A DNA stretch of 64,000 nucleotides. Origin: Pontiella sulfatireligans. GTDB lineage: Bacteria; Verrucomicrobiota; Kiritimatiellia; Kiritimatiellales; Pontiellaceae. The number at the start of each line of letters is the position of its first letter. Positions within the stretch are counted from its first letter, which is position 1. The position numbers and the translations under genes are program-made. The DNA is taken from positions 1,798,001-1,862,000 of the forward strand of contig NZ_CAAHFH010000001.1 in assembly GCF_900890705.1 (NCBI RefSeq), written 5' to 3'. The notes under the pieces were generated by a model. It did not search any database. It saw nothing but the letters and a program-made list of their open reading frames with translations, and was not told the origin of the DNA. Below, piece by piece: positions 1-9,050 of the stretch.

Positions 1-400
1 TGGTGGTCAGCACGACATACGTCATTCCCAGCGACTTCGCGAGCTTCATCCACTCGTCCGGATTGTACCGCTGCGGATTAAACTTTTTCGCCAGCGCATA
101 GTATTCATCCAGCCCGATATCGCGCGGCGTTTTTTGTTTAAACCGGTTGTGCAGCACGCCCCAGGACGGGCGGTTTTCATTGACGCTATACATGCCCCAA
201 TGCATGAACAAACCAAACCCGGCTTCCGGAAACCACTGCGCCCCCGGATCGGTCGTGGGATGATACGGACTCGTCGCCTCTTCAGACGAAGCCGCCGCAA
301 ACTTTGCCCGTGCCTCATCAAGCGTCAACTTCGCCTCTACGCTCTGGCATCCGGCCATCACAGCGGCCAAGACCAACCCTAAAACCATATGTTTCATCAT
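1..400 (-). CDS. GH29 alpha-L-fucosidase, lipoprotein, partial (C-terminal part outside window)
   Basis: Only the first 133 codons are present; the frame is open to the window edge. The N-terminus is a lipoprotein signal (MKHMVLGLVLAAVMAGC; lipobox M-A-G-C), so the enzyme is probably membrane-anchored. After it come GH29 N-terminal hallmarks: WFPEAGFGLFMHWGMYSVNE, a PSWGVL stretch, KFNPQRYNPDEWMKLAKSLG and the start of the VVLTT strand, all as in retaining alpha-L-fucosidases. The catalytic Asp lies beyond the edge. Two ATGs are possible (400 and 397); AGGAG about 6 bases upstream favours the first. It is the last gene of GH2-sulfatase-GH29, 47 bases after the sulfatase stop, so probably cotranscribed. 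Family is clear; linkage specificity is not. Confidence 0.9.
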   Translation of the reverse strand, partial: MMKHMVLGLVLAAVMAGCQSVEAKLTLDEARAKFAAASSEEATSPYHPTTDPGAQWFPEAGFGLFMHWGMYSVNENRPSWGVLHNRFKQKTPRDIGLDEYYALAKKFNPQRYNPDEWMKLAKSLGMTYVVLTT

Positions 401-447
401 CTCACGTCTCCTGTCATTTTAGGCCGCAGGTCTGCACAACCCAAAGA

Positions 448-2253
448 TCAGCCCTTGCGGACATACACATAATAGGCGGTACTCAGCGGCTTTCCACCGG
501 AGTCCAACAGCGTTGCCGTCATTGTTACCTTCCCCGCTGACAACGGAATGTTAACGATTGCGCACTCGTCCGTTTTCAACACCTTCCTCGTGGCCACCAC
601 CTTGTCGTTGACCTTGACCTCCACCGAAGCCACCGGAAGCGCCTTGCACTGGTTGCCATATAGAGGTCCTTTCACGGGCCCCTTTTCTGTCCAGGCATCC
701 ACCGGCGCATCAAATACCGGCGTACCGCACATGGGCGTATGCGCCTCGCGCGGCCAGCGGCGCACCTCGAACCGGTAGGTTCCGGCCTGGTTTGCCGTCA
801 GATGCCATTCGCCTGTTTTCTTTTTACCCTGCGCGACCGTGCCATGATTCCACAAAGGATCGCGCCAATCGTCTGACGTCAAAAACGTTTCAGGATCCTG
901 TGGCGCACCGATTACGGTATAGGCATATTCACGATCATTCGGACTCACCGTTTCCCAATATTTTTCAAAGCCCTGCTTGAGCTGCGCGGCCATCTCCGGG
1001 CGTTGATCGATCACGTTGTTTTGCTGCCCTGGATCGCTGTCAACATTGTAGAGTTCCTTGTCGTTCACCAAGCGCCACGGACCCTGCATCGCAGTGGCTC
1101 GCTTCCATTTTTCAGGCTCGAGCGTTCGCTGCTTCTCCACACAAACCACGCGCGATGGAAGCAGCTTATCCGGTGCAAAAAGCTGGTCCTTAAAACTGCG
1201 CCCATCAAAATCAACCTTCCGAGACGGGGTGAGTCCGCATAGGTCGATCAAGGTTGGGAGCACATCGATATGGGCATTGAGGTCGGGCACATCGCGGCCA
1301 TGCGCCAGTCCGCCGTTCGGCCAGCGGAAAAAGAACGGCACCCGGTGTCCGCCATCATATTCGCTGCCCTTTCCTGCGCGCATGCCGGCATTGAATACCG
1401 TACGGCCTGCCGTTGCGCCATTGTCCGTCATGAAGATCACGATCGTGTCGTTCGCCACACCCATTTGCTCCAACGTATCCAGCAGACGCCCCATGCCCAG
1501 ATCAATGTGTTCGATCATGGCATAATGAAAAGCCACGGCCTTGCCATACCCCGCATCCAGATATTTTTTTGTTCGCTCAGGATCCGGAATCGAATGCGGC
1601 CCGTGCGGCGCATAGGTCGGGACATACAGGAAAAACGGCTGGGGGCTTTTTGCTTGTTGCTTCACATACTCCACCGCGGTGTCGTAGAAAACGGAGGGGT
1701 TGTAGCCCGGAATAAACTCGCGCTCGCCATTGCGCCAGTAATGATCGTTCACGCGGTCGTTGGTAAAATAGTCGTCCGTGGTTCCCGGCCCGCCATTTCC
1801 CGACCCTTGCCATTCGTCAAAGCCGCGGTCCATCGGACGATAGGGAAAGTTGGCGCCCAGGTGCCACTTACCGAAGATCGCGGTCTTGTAGCCCGACGAC
1901 TTGAACACATCGGCCATCGTCAGTTCCGTTTCGCGCAGACTGTTTCCGCCGGCAATGGTGTGCCACACCCGAACGTGATGCGAATATTTTCCCGTCATCA
2001 GCGCGCTGCGCGTCGGCGCACAGGTCGGATCCACATGAAAGCTGTTGAACCGCACCGAGCTGTCGTGGAGCCGGTCCATGTTCGGCGTTTTAATCACCGG
2101 GTTGCCGTGCGCCGAAAGATCCCCGAAGCCCTGGTCATCCGTAAGCAGAATCACGACGTTGGGTTGCTTCGCCGGTTTTTTCGCCCATGCCGCTGGCAAC
2201 GCCAACATGCCGCTGCCGAGCCCCAATGATGCCATAAAGTTTTTTCGATTCAT
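448..2253 (-). CDS. Type I formylglycine sulfatase with long C-terminal extension
   Basis: Secreted sulfate-ester hydrolase of 601 residues. Signal peptide about 1-24. Metal-binding TDDQG at 38-42; the modification motif CAPTR with Cys78, the residue converted to formylglycine, followed by SALMTG; GKWH at 128-131; a MTDNGATAG metal-site motif near 280. After the usual C-terminal subdomain (about residue 460) there is an extra region of some 130 residues that looks like a beta-rich appendage (EWHLTANQAGTYRFEVRRW). It starts 12 bases after the GH2 stop and is followed by a GH29 gene, which suggests removal of sulfate from a fucose- or galactose-containing side chain before glycosidic cleavage. 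Substrate is inferred from context only. Confidence 0.93.
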   Translation of the reverse strand: MNRKNFMASLGLGSGMLALPAAWAKKPAKQPNVVILLTDDQGFGDLSAHGNPVIKTPNMDRLHDSSVRFNSFHVDPTCAPTRSALMTGKYSHHVRVWHTIAGGNSLRETELTMADVFKSSGYKTAIFGKWHLGANFPYRPMDRGFDEWQGSGNGGPGTTDDYFTNDRVNDHYWRNGEREFIPGYNPSVFYDTAVEYVKQQAKSPQPFFLYVPTYAPHGPHSIPDPERTKKYLDAGYGKAVAFHYAMIEHIDLGMGRLLDTLEQMGVANDTIVIFMTDNGATAGRTVFNAGMRAGKGSEYDGGHRVPFFFRWPNGGLAHGRDVPDLNAHIDVLPTLIDLCGLTPSRKVDFDGRSFKDQLFAPDKLLPSRVVCVEKQRTLEPEKWKRATAMQGPWRLVNDKELYNVDSDPGQQNNVIDQRPEMAAQLKQGFEKYWETVSPNDREYAYTVIGAPQDPETFLTSDDWRDPLWNHGTVAQGKKKTGEWHLTANQAGTYRFEVRRWPREAHTPMCGTPVFDAPVDAWTEKGPVKGPLYGNQCKALPVASVEVKVNDKVVATRKVLKTDECAIVNIPLSAGKVTMTATLLDSGGKPLSTAYYVYVRKG

Positions 2254-2265
2254 AATCTCCTGCTC

Positions 2266-4689
2266 CTAATCCGCCGATGGCGCTGAAAGAATAATCATGC
2301 TGCCGGACTTCAAGCCATCCGCCGTTGCCGTGATTTCAATGCGTCCGGCCTCATCCGTCGACTTTACCAACAATTGGCAAAGCCCGTTGAAAGCCGGCAT
2401 GTGTTCTCCGACAAAAGAGTGCTCCAGATACGGATCGCCATTATCGACGCCCAACATGGTTCCAACACCTTTCACCTTAAATTCAACAAGATTCATCGCC
2501 GTTGGGCAAATGTTGCCTTGCCCGTCTTGAATCTCAGCACGGATATGCACGACATCCGATCCGCTGGCCGTCATCGCGGTTTTGTCGGCGGTCAGAACCA
2601 CGCAGGCGGGCCTGCCCGCGGTTACCCGCACGGTCGCTGCCTCCGGTTTGCCTGCGCGATAGGCCCGCGCCTCCAGCTTGCCGGGCGCATAGGGAACCTT
2701 CCATTCGATGCGGAGCACATCCGGATCCATCGTCTGCCGCCCTAGCGACTTGCCATTCAGGAACAGCTCCACTTCGTCGCAGTTGGAATAGGCCCAGACC
2801 GGAATAACCGTGCCCTTTTTGAACGTGTGCGTCCAATGCGGCAGCAAATGCACCATGGGTTCCGTCGTCCAAAGGCTCTGCAGCAAATAGTAGGGATCCT
2901 TCTTGAAGCCGCACAGATCGAGCACGCCAAAGTCGTTGTTGGTGCGGTTGCCCGATTCGCCGATATAGTCGATCCCCGTCCAGCGGAATTCCCCGATCAT
3001 GAAAGGCAGGTCCCGCGTCAGCTTCCACGAACCCCGGACGCTGATCCGCGTATAGTCGTTGTCGTAGGAACTCGCATACTTCTTGTTTTCCGGCCACAGC
3101 TCCTTTTTCGCCAGGTTGGGCACCCACTCGCCCTTGTCCTTGGTGCTGCCCGAAAGCTCCGCGTCCTTCTTTGCCTTTTTCACGCGGGTCGTCGTCTTGT
3201 ACATGCCCCGCGTGGCAAAGGTATGCGGCACCTCCGAGCCATAGATCAAACGATCCGGATAGGCGGCCTTGTCGTTGGCATATTCCCAAACGCTCCCGCC
3301 GCCGTCGTTGTAGCCCACCACGTCCAGCTCCTGCGAAACGCCAGCCTTGTTGGCCGCAAAAATAAAGTTGTTGCCGCACGTCGCCGGGCGCGTGGGATCG
3401 AGCCGATGGACTTCCTCCACCATCGCCCGAACCAGCGGCGGGCCGTTTTCGGCATCGCCCTTCTCCTTGATTTCGTTGCCGATGCTCCACATCACAACGG
3501 ACGGGCTGTTACGGTCGCGCAGGATCATGTTCTTCAGGTCTTCGCGCCACCATTCGTCGAAATAGAGGTGATAGTCCTGTTCGCGCTTCTGCATGCGCAA
3601 CCCATCAAACGCCTCTTCGAGCACGATCATTCCCATTTCATCGCACAGTTCGATCAGCTCGCGCGCCGCAATATTGTGCGAGGTGCGGATGGCGTTGCAC
3701 CCCGCCTCCTTGAGCAGCCGCAGGCGGCGCTTCCATATGGGGCGGTAAAACGCCGACCCAACCGATCCGGCGTCGTGATGCAGGCAGACACCCTTTAGCT
3801 TGATCGATTTCCCGTTTAGAAAAAGGCCCTCTTTTGGATCCATGCGGAAGTCGCGCACGCCAAAGATTTCCATGTGCTCATCCACCACCTTTCCTGCAAC
3901 CTTCAAACGCGTTTCCAACGTGTAGAGGTGCGGCGTTTCCGGCGACCAGCGCACCGGGTTCTTCAACAGCACAGAAGCCGTTCCATCCGCAGCGGCAATC
4001 TCCGTGGCAACAACAGTTCCATCCTGGGCCGCCACGCTGAACTCCAAAGCCATGCCCGGCACGCCATGCTGCACCTCGACTGCAACATCCAGCCTGCAGC
4101 CGTTCGCCCCCTCGGGCTTGGTTTCGATCCGAACCCCGTGATAGGCCACGTGGGTTTTGTTCGCCACGGTCAGCGTCGCCTTGCGGTAAATACCCGAACC
4201 GGTGTACCAGCGCGAATTGGGTTGGTTCGAATTATCGGCGCGTACGGCAACGACGTTTTTGCCCGCCTTCAAAAAACCTGAAATCTCGTGCCACACCGGG
4301 ACATAGCCGTAGGGCCGCTTTCCCAATGAATGGCCGTTGATCCAAATCTCGCCGTTTTCATAGATTCCGTCAAAATCGATGGTTACCGCCTTGGAAAGCC
4401 AGGCTTCCGGAACCTTGAACTCCTTTCGGTAGCAGCCGATGCCCGTCTGGAAATAAGCGCCATCCTTCAGGCTGCTGTCATCGAAATCGCGGGGGAGTCC
4501 AATACTGAAGTCGTGAGGCAAGCGCACGGAAGTCCACTTGGAATCGTTAAAACCGGAGGCCTCAAACCCCGCGGCATCGCCCAGATGAAACCGCCATCCC
4601 GCATTAAACTCCAGAACCTCCCGCGTCGCACCGCTCGCGCATGCCGCTCCCAGCACAACAGCCACGCACATTATTCTCATAAATTTCAT
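2266..4689 (-). CDS. GH2 family beta-galactosidase/beta-glucuronidase-like glycosidase
   Basis: 807 residues from the ATG at 4689, chosen because GGAG lies 8 bases upstream and MKFMRIMCVAVVLGAACASG is a good signal peptide; an ATG 33 bases further upstream lacks both. GH2 order is visible: jelly-roll sugar-binding domain (LPHDFSIG, DFDGIYENGEIWINGHSLG, RWYTGSGIYR), Ig-like domain, then the barrel starting at LKGVCLHHDAG and RTSHN. The acid/base Glu is about residue 406 (WSIGNE) and the nucleophile about 486 (YGSEVP), 80 apart as usual in the family. Two beta domains follow. First gene of a three-gene minus-strand unit and divergent from the plus-strand sulfatase. GH2 covers several activities; sequence alone does not pick one. 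Confidence 0.93.
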   Translation of the reverse strand: MKFMRIMCVAVVLGAACASGATREVLEFNAGWRFHLGDAAGFEASGFNDSKWTSVRLPHDFSIGLPRDFDDSSLKDGAYFQTGIGCYRKEFKVPEAWLSKAVTIDFDGIYENGEIWINGHSLGKRPYGYVPVWHEISGFLKAGKNVVAVRADNSNQPNSRWYTGSGIYRKATLTVANKTHVAYHGVRIETKPEGANGCRLDVAVEVQHGVPGMALEFSVAAQDGTVVATEIAAADGTASVLLKNPVRWSPETPHLYTLETRLKVAGKVVDEHMEIFGVRDFRMDPKEGLFLNGKSIKLKGVCLHHDAGSVGSAFYRPIWKRRLRLLKEAGCNAIRTSHNIAARELIELCDEMGMIVLEEAFDGLRMQKREQDYHLYFDEWWREDLKNMILRDRNSPSVVMWSIGNEIKEKGDAENGPPLVRAMVEEVHRLDPTRPATCGNNFIFAANKAGVSQELDVVGYNDGGGSVWEYANDKAAYPDRLIYGSEVPHTFATRGMYKTTTRVKKAKKDAELSGSTKDKGEWVPNLAKKELWPENKKYASSYDNDYTRISVRGSWKLTRDLPFMIGEFRWTGIDYIGESGNRTNNDFGVLDLCGFKKDPYYLLQSLWTTEPMVHLLPHWTHTFKKGTVIPVWAYSNCDEVELFLNGKSLGRQTMDPDVLRIEWKVPYAPGKLEARAYRAGKPEAATVRVTAGRPACVVLTADKTAMTASGSDVVHIRAEIQDGQGNICPTAMNLVEFKVKGVGTMLGVDNGDPYLEHSFVGEHMPAFNGLCQLLVKSTDEAGRIEITATADGLKSGSMIILSAPSAD

Positions 4690-4872
4690 CCGTACCACTC
4701 CGCTCCTACACTCCAACAACACTTTTGCCTCACAAAAACAACACCATATATCTCACATATATCAACACCAACGCAATACCGGTTCGTCGCCAAATATGCC
4801 CATGATATCACCTTGCCATATTTTGTCTTTTTGATATATCTCTGTTCTACCAATAACCATAAGGCAACCCAC
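4690..4872. promoter_or_regulatory. Divergent intergenic region with an 11-bp-period CATATATC repeat
   Basis: This 183-base, AT-rich gap separates the GH2 gene (minus) from a sulfatase gene (plus), so it must hold promoters for both. CATATATC occurs twice, at 4745-4752 and 4756-4763, exactly 11 bases apart, about 60 bases upstream of the GH2 start. Further AT-rich tracts (TTTTGATATATCTC near 4830) lie nearer the sulfatase. That the repeat is an operator or part of the promoter is inference. Confidence 0.5.
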
Positions 4873-6300
4873 ATGAAAATACTACAGCTCATAGCGACGG
4901 CATGCGTATGCCTCGGAGGAACAACCTCATACTCAGTCGCCAGACCAGCGCATCAAAAGCCCAATATTGTTTTTATCGAAGTCGACGACCTCAACTACAA
5001 ATATTCCGGTCTTGCAGAAAAAAAACTGCTGGAAACGCCCAACATCGACCGTATTGCACAGTCGGGCACCTATTTTAAAAACGCCATGTGCCAAGGCATG
5101 ATGTGCGGGCCGTCGCGCAACTCCCTGATTTCCGGACTGTATCCCCACAGCATGGGCTTCTACCGCAACGGCCAAATGGGTTCTTTTCCAAAGGGAACCT
5201 GGATGTTCCCTCAAGCCTTGCAGAAAGCCGGCTATTTCACATCCTATATCGGCAAGAGCCATATCAAGGGCTATGCCGGCACAAAGGGGGGGCTCGGCCC
5301 CGATTTGGGGTTTGATCATTCGCAGCACACCGCCGGCCGCGCCGTGCTGCTTGGAAAAGCCAAGAAAGGCGGCGCGATTGACGACTGGTATTTCAATTTC
5401 CTGCAGGAAGAAGGCCTGTTCGAAACCTTAGTCGCCGATAGTGAGAACAAACGAAACTCCACCTTGGCGGAAGACGCCTATCTGGACGGGTTCTTCACCA
5501 AAGCCACGCTGGATTTCCTTGATGGCTACAAGGCGAAAAAACCATTCTTCCTGTGGATCAACTATTCCCTGCCCCACGGGCCGCATGACGTCGCCGATAA
5601 ATACCACACCTTTTCAGCCGACGACATGCCGGGCGTCCAGAAAGCAAATTTCACGCCCCCCGAAAAACTGGTTAAGGACACAAAACGCGTTAAGACAGAC
5701 ATGAAGGAAACCCAGGCGGACTACTGCGCGGCCACCACCTTCATGGACCGGCAGGTCGGCCGCGTTCTGGAAAACCTCAAGAAAAACAACATGCTCGAAA
5801 ATACCGTGGTGGTTTTCTTCTCCGACCACGGCATCATGATGGGCGACCACGAACGCATCCACAAAGGCACCCTCTTCCGCCAGATCACCACCCCCTCGCT
5901 GCTGGTTTCGTGGCCCAAGGGATTTAAACAAAACACGGTCGTAAAAACTCCGGTCGAATTGATGGATGTAATTCCCACCGCGCTGGAGCTGGCCGACGGA
6001 TCGCAATTCGACGAACGTAAAATCAATCTTGGCGAAAGCCTGCTTCCCCTGCTGACCGGCAAGGGAACCTACGAACGCAAGCTGGCGTTCGGCGAGGTGG
6101 AAAGCTACGTGGCCGTTTCCGACGGCCGCTACCGCCTGATCCGCGGCGAAGGCCACAACCTGCTGTTCGACGACCTCAACGATCCCGACAACCTGACCGA
6201 GATCTCGGAGCAACATCCTGAAAAAACCGCTGAGCTGGCCAAGGCTGTAGATGAATGGTTAAGCAAAACCGGCCCCGTCATTCCGCCCAAAGGCTTCTAG
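4873..6300 (+). CDS. Type I formylglycine sulfatase (plus strand, divergent)
   Basis: 475 residues from ATG 4873, the first start that gives a signal peptide (MKILQLIATACVCLGG; cleavage near residue 23); the frame is open further upstream but that stretch is not protein-like. VDDLN at 37-41 holds metal ligands; MCGPSR gives formylglycine Cys78, followed by NSLISG. The Lys motif reads GKSHIKG, not the usual GKWHLG, so Trp is replaced by Ser. Late motifs SDHGIMMGDHERIHKGT resemble choline-sulfatase and iduronate-sulfatase-like branches. It is the only cluster enzyme on the plus strand and converges on the next sulfatase with a 158-base gap in which I see no clear terminator. Substrate unknown. 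Confidence 0.9.
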   Translation: MKILQLIATACVCLGGTTSYSVARPAHQKPNIVFIEVDDLNYKYSGLAEKKLLETPNIDRIAQSGTYFKNAMCQGMMCGPSRNSLISGLYPHSMGFYRNGQMGSFPKGTWMFPQALQKAGYFTSYIGKSHIKGYAGTKGGLGPDLGFDHSQHTAGRAVLLGKAKKGGAIDDWYFNFLQEEGLFETLVADSENKRNSTLAEDAYLDGFFTKATLDFLDGYKAKKPFFLWINYSLPHGPHDVADKYHTFSADDMPGVQKANFTPPEKLVKDTKRVKTDMKETQADYCAATTFMDRQVGRVLENLKKNNMLENTVVVFFSDHGIMMGDHERIHKGTLFRQITTPSLLVSWPKGFKQNTVVKTPVELMDVIPTALELADGSQFDERKINLGESLLPLLTGKGTYERKLAFGEVESYVAVSDGRYRLIRGEGHNLLFDDLNDPDNLTEISEQHPEKTAELAKAVDEWLSKTGPVIPPKGF

Positions 6301-6458
6301 CTTTAAATCATGCAGAGTTATGGCCACGAAGAGGCATAAGAACCAAGCTGTCCGGATCTTTGTGCTAAATTGGTCGCTAACCGCTTCCAATTATGTGCCT
6401 TTTCGAGGCTGCCTTTCGTTTATAGGGAGTCTCAGCATTTAACTTCCGAGGTAATAAT

Positions 6459-7973
6459 CTATTGCTTAAAGAATCCTTCCAGCTTTTTTGAGAGCTCGGC
6501 AACGATGCTTTTATATTCCGGATTTTTGGCGAGGTTGACGGTTTCAAGCGGATCGTTCTGATAGTCGTACAACTCGATGGAATCGATTTTGGACGGATCA
6601 AACTTTCCGGTACGACTGACCGCTTCGTCCACCCACGCGACCATGCGGTAGCGTTCGGTGCGCAGGGCGTAGCCCATCAGTTTGACGTGCTCGCGCGGGT
6701 ATTGGCTCATCGCAAAATCCTTCACCTTGGCCTTGGGGTTTTTAAGGATCGGCACGAGGCTGCTTCCCTCCAGGGTTTCAGGGACTGGAAGTCCGGCCAG
6801 CTCGCAGAGGGTGGGATAGATATCGACGAACTCGGTCATCGACTTGGACTTTTCAGCCGTTGGAAATCCGGGAGCAGAGATGATCAGTGGCGCATGGGTG
6901 GCCTGCTCAAAGTTGGAATGCTTGCACCAGAGCCCGTGGTCGCCGAGATGCCAACCGTGGTCGCCCCACAGCACCACGACGGTATTTTTATCGAGCCCGG
7001 TAGCTTTGAGCTTATCGAGCACCCGCCCGATCTGCGCATCGACATATGAAATGCAGGCATAGTAGGCGTGGATAAGTTCGCGTTGCTGATCGTCCGTCAC
7101 GTCGCCCTTTTTCGGCGTACCGGAATAGTTCCGCAACTCGCCCCAGGAGTGGTAGGCATAGTCCGGCGAACCCTTCGCCTGCTCCCGGAACGGAGCGAGA
7201 TCGATTTTTTCGCGATCGTACAAATCCCAGTATTTTTTTGGGGCAACAAAGGGCAGGTGCGGCTTATGGATGCCCAGCGTCAGAAAAAACGGCTGCTTGG
7301 TTTTCGAAAACCCATCCAGCAGTTCGATGCCATAATTGGCGATGGCGCCATCGGCGTAGGCGTCGTCCGGCACATCGAGGCATTCAGTGGCGGGGCGCGC
7401 GTCCTGCGCTTTCAGCCAATCCTTGCGCGGCTTGTAGCCCTTGATTCCCATGGTTTCCAGTTGTTTAAACGCCTGATGGATCGATTTGGCCTGATACTGC
7501 AAATCAGCTGGAACGGCATAGTCCTTATGGTAGGAAAGGTCGGCATCATGGCGAAAGGGAATCGACCAGGAGGGAGGATCTTCGTCCTTCGAACCGTGCA
7601 TCACCTTGCCGCAACCGGCGGAGGCATACCCGTTTTCCTTGAAATATTGCTGCATGGTGACCGCCTCCGGGCAGACCTCGCGCAGGTTGGTTTTTAGATC
7701 CCACACCTTAGTGCTGTCCGGGCGCAGTCCGGTGAACGTGCTCATGCGCGACGGGGCGCATAGCGCCTGCTGGCAATAGTTGTTGAGCATCACCATGCCA
7801 CCCTCCGCGAGGCGATCGATGTTCGGCGTTTTGATCTGCGTCGATCCATAACAGCCCAGTTCGGGTTTCAGATCATCCACGGAAAGGAAAAGAATATTGG
7901 GTTGGGTGGCAGCGTTTACAATCGCTGTTGCGGTTACAGCAACAGCCATCAGCATTAATCGTTTTCTATTCAT
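6459..7973 (-). CDS. Iduronate-2-sulfatase-like type I sulfatase
   Basis: 504 residues with a signal peptide (MNRKRLMLMAVAVTATAIVNA). SVDDLKPELGCYG at 31-43 and WGDHGWHLGDHG with a KHSNFEQATHAPLI stretch are characteristic of the iduronate-2-sulfatase branch. Formylglycine Cys72 lies in CAPSR; the Lys motif is GKVMH. Last gene of a four-gene unit (sulfatase, sulfatase, GH5, sulfatase), 9 bases after the GH5 stop. It is a clear paralogue of the sulfatase at 9051-10619 and of the sulfatase half of the fusion at 23425-27126. In bacteria this branch acts on several 2-O-sulfated sugars, so iduronate as substrate is not implied. Confidence 0.92.
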   Translation of the reverse strand: MNRKRLMLMAVAVTATAIVNAATQPNILFLSVDDLKPELGCYGSTQIKTPNIDRLAEGGMVMLNNYCQQALCAPSRMSTFTGLRPDSTKVWDLKTNLREVCPEAVTMQQYFKENGYASAGCGKVMHGSKDEDPPSWSIPFRHDADLSYHKDYAVPADLQYQAKSIHQAFKQLETMGIKGYKPRKDWLKAQDARPATECLDVPDDAYADGAIANYGIELLDGFSKTKQPFFLTLGIHKPHLPFVAPKKYWDLYDREKIDLAPFREQAKGSPDYAYHSWGELRNYSGTPKKGDVTDDQQRELIHAYYACISYVDAQIGRVLDKLKATGLDKNTVVVLWGDHGWHLGDHGLWCKHSNFEQATHAPLIISAPGFPTAEKSKSMTEFVDIYPTLCELAGLPVPETLEGSSLVPILKNPKAKVKDFAMSQYPREHVKLMGYALRTERYRMVAWVDEAVSRTGKFDPSKIDSIELYDYQNDPLETVNLAKNPEYKSIVAELSKKLEGFFKQ

Positions 7974-7982
7974 GTCTATACC

Positions 7983-9008
7983 TTATTCTTCCGTAATGGT
8001 TCGTGAGTTAGAGCGTTTCTGGCTTTCATCAATCTTATTATCCGGAAGCAGCGCATCCAGCAGCTCCTTCCGCCAAAAATTATTTTCCGAATCATATATT
8101 CCGAAAACACTGTAGAGTTCCCAATAGTTCCAGGATATGCCGTTGGCTTCCGCCTGCTCGCGGATAAATGTGGTCCACTGCCGGCGCGACTCCATGTCCG
8201 CTTTACTGTACGCACCGAACTCTCCGATATTCACAGGAATGGAATGCGTCTTCGACCAAGACACGGCCGCCTTCATCTCCTCTTCCACCATCCGGCGCTC
8301 TTCGGCACTGCCCGTCCACCGAATGCCTAGTGGACGCGGGGCATCCACCCAACGGGCCCCCTGATGCGTGAATTCGTGCGGCTCATAGTAATGAACCGAA
8401 ACAATCAGGTTGTTTGCATCTGGAACTTCCAGATTCCCGAGTTCATCAATACGGTTCCAGCCGATCGGCGCAATCAGAACCGCCCGCTCCGGATTGGTTT
8501 TCCGGATCAGTTGAACCGCTTTATTCTGGAGACCATTCCAGCGCGCCGCGTTCAGTTTTCCGACCGGCTCGTTCAACGGCTCAAAATACAGAGCCAGCGG
8601 ATAGTCTCGATAGTGCTCGGCCAACTGTTTCCAAATGGAAAGAAAGCGCTCTTCGTGCTTCTCAGGATCATCCATGAGTTCACGGTAATGATGCATATTC
8701 ACTATAACCGTCAGATCACGCGACAACGCCTCCTTGATCGCCCGGTCTACCCGATCCTGAAACTCCGGATCGATCCGGTAAGGCGGCTTGGTTCCAGCAT
8801 GATCCGACCACCGCACCGGAATGCGCACCGAGTCAAACCCCGCTGATTTGATCAGATCAAAATGCTCAAGCTTGAGGCGACGGAAACCCTCTTTTTCTTT
8901 GGGGCTTTCAAAGGTGTTTCCAAAATTGATCCCCCGCCCGATTCTGCTGTTCCAATAGAACGCATCACGCGCGCAATCCGCCGACGTTGCCGACTGTAAA
9001 AACCCCAT
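7983..9008 (-). CDS. GH5 endoglycanase-like protein; true start may lie upstream at a non-AUG codon
   Basis: Clan-A TIM barrel: GRGINFGNTFE, SVRIPVRWSDH, VNMHHY, acid/base Glu147 in FEPLNEP, VSVHYYEPHEFTHQG, nucleophile Glu263 in NIGEFGAY, and ISWNYWELY. 341 residues from ATG 9008, which has AGGAG 8 bases upstream. From there, however, only a stub of a signal peptide is made. In the same frame, from ATC at 9047, comes IKTAINILTGVLLMGFLQSATSA, a complete signal peptide with no stop and no AUG, GUG or UUG. Either AUC initiates, or the start codon was mutated and a shortened, perhaps cytoplasmic, product is made. It lies between two sulfatases, the upstream one ending 42 bases before ATG 9008. 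Exact GH5 substrate unclear. Confidence 0.85.
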   Translation of the reverse strand: MGFLQSATSADCARDAFYWNSRIGRGINFGNTFESPKEKEGFRRLKLEHFDLIKSAGFDSVRIPVRWSDHAGTKPPYRIDPEFQDRVDRAIKEALSRDLTVIVNMHHYRELMDDPEKHEERFLSIWKQLAEHYRDYPLALYFEPLNEPVGKLNAARWNGLQNKAVQLIRKTNPERAVLIAPIGWNRIDELGNLEVPDANNLIVSVHYYEPHEFTHQGARWVDAPRPLGIRWTGSAEERRMVEEEMKAAVSWSKTHSIPVNIGEFGAYSKADMESRRQWTTFIREQAEANGISWNYWELYSVFGIYDSENNFWRKELLDALLPDNKIDESQKRSNSRTITEE

Positions 9009-9050
9009 AAGAAGGACTCCTGTTAAAATATTGATAGCCGTTTTGATCGC

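Noticed and set aside
1270-2229. Long plus-strand open frame opposite the first sulfatase
   Set aside because: Mirror frame of a GC-rich coding strand; rich in Arg, His and Val without any domain, and the sulfatase on the other strand has full family motifs.
2827-3798. 323-codon plus-strand frame opposite the GH2 gene
   Set aside because: Shadow of the GH2 coding strand; no domain, no ribosome site, and it covers the conserved GH2 catalytic region.
4330-4872. Upstream extension of the plus-strand sulfatase to 4330
   Set aside because: The extra 181 codons overlap the GH2 gene, contain no homologous sequence, and would put the signal peptide in the middle of the protein.
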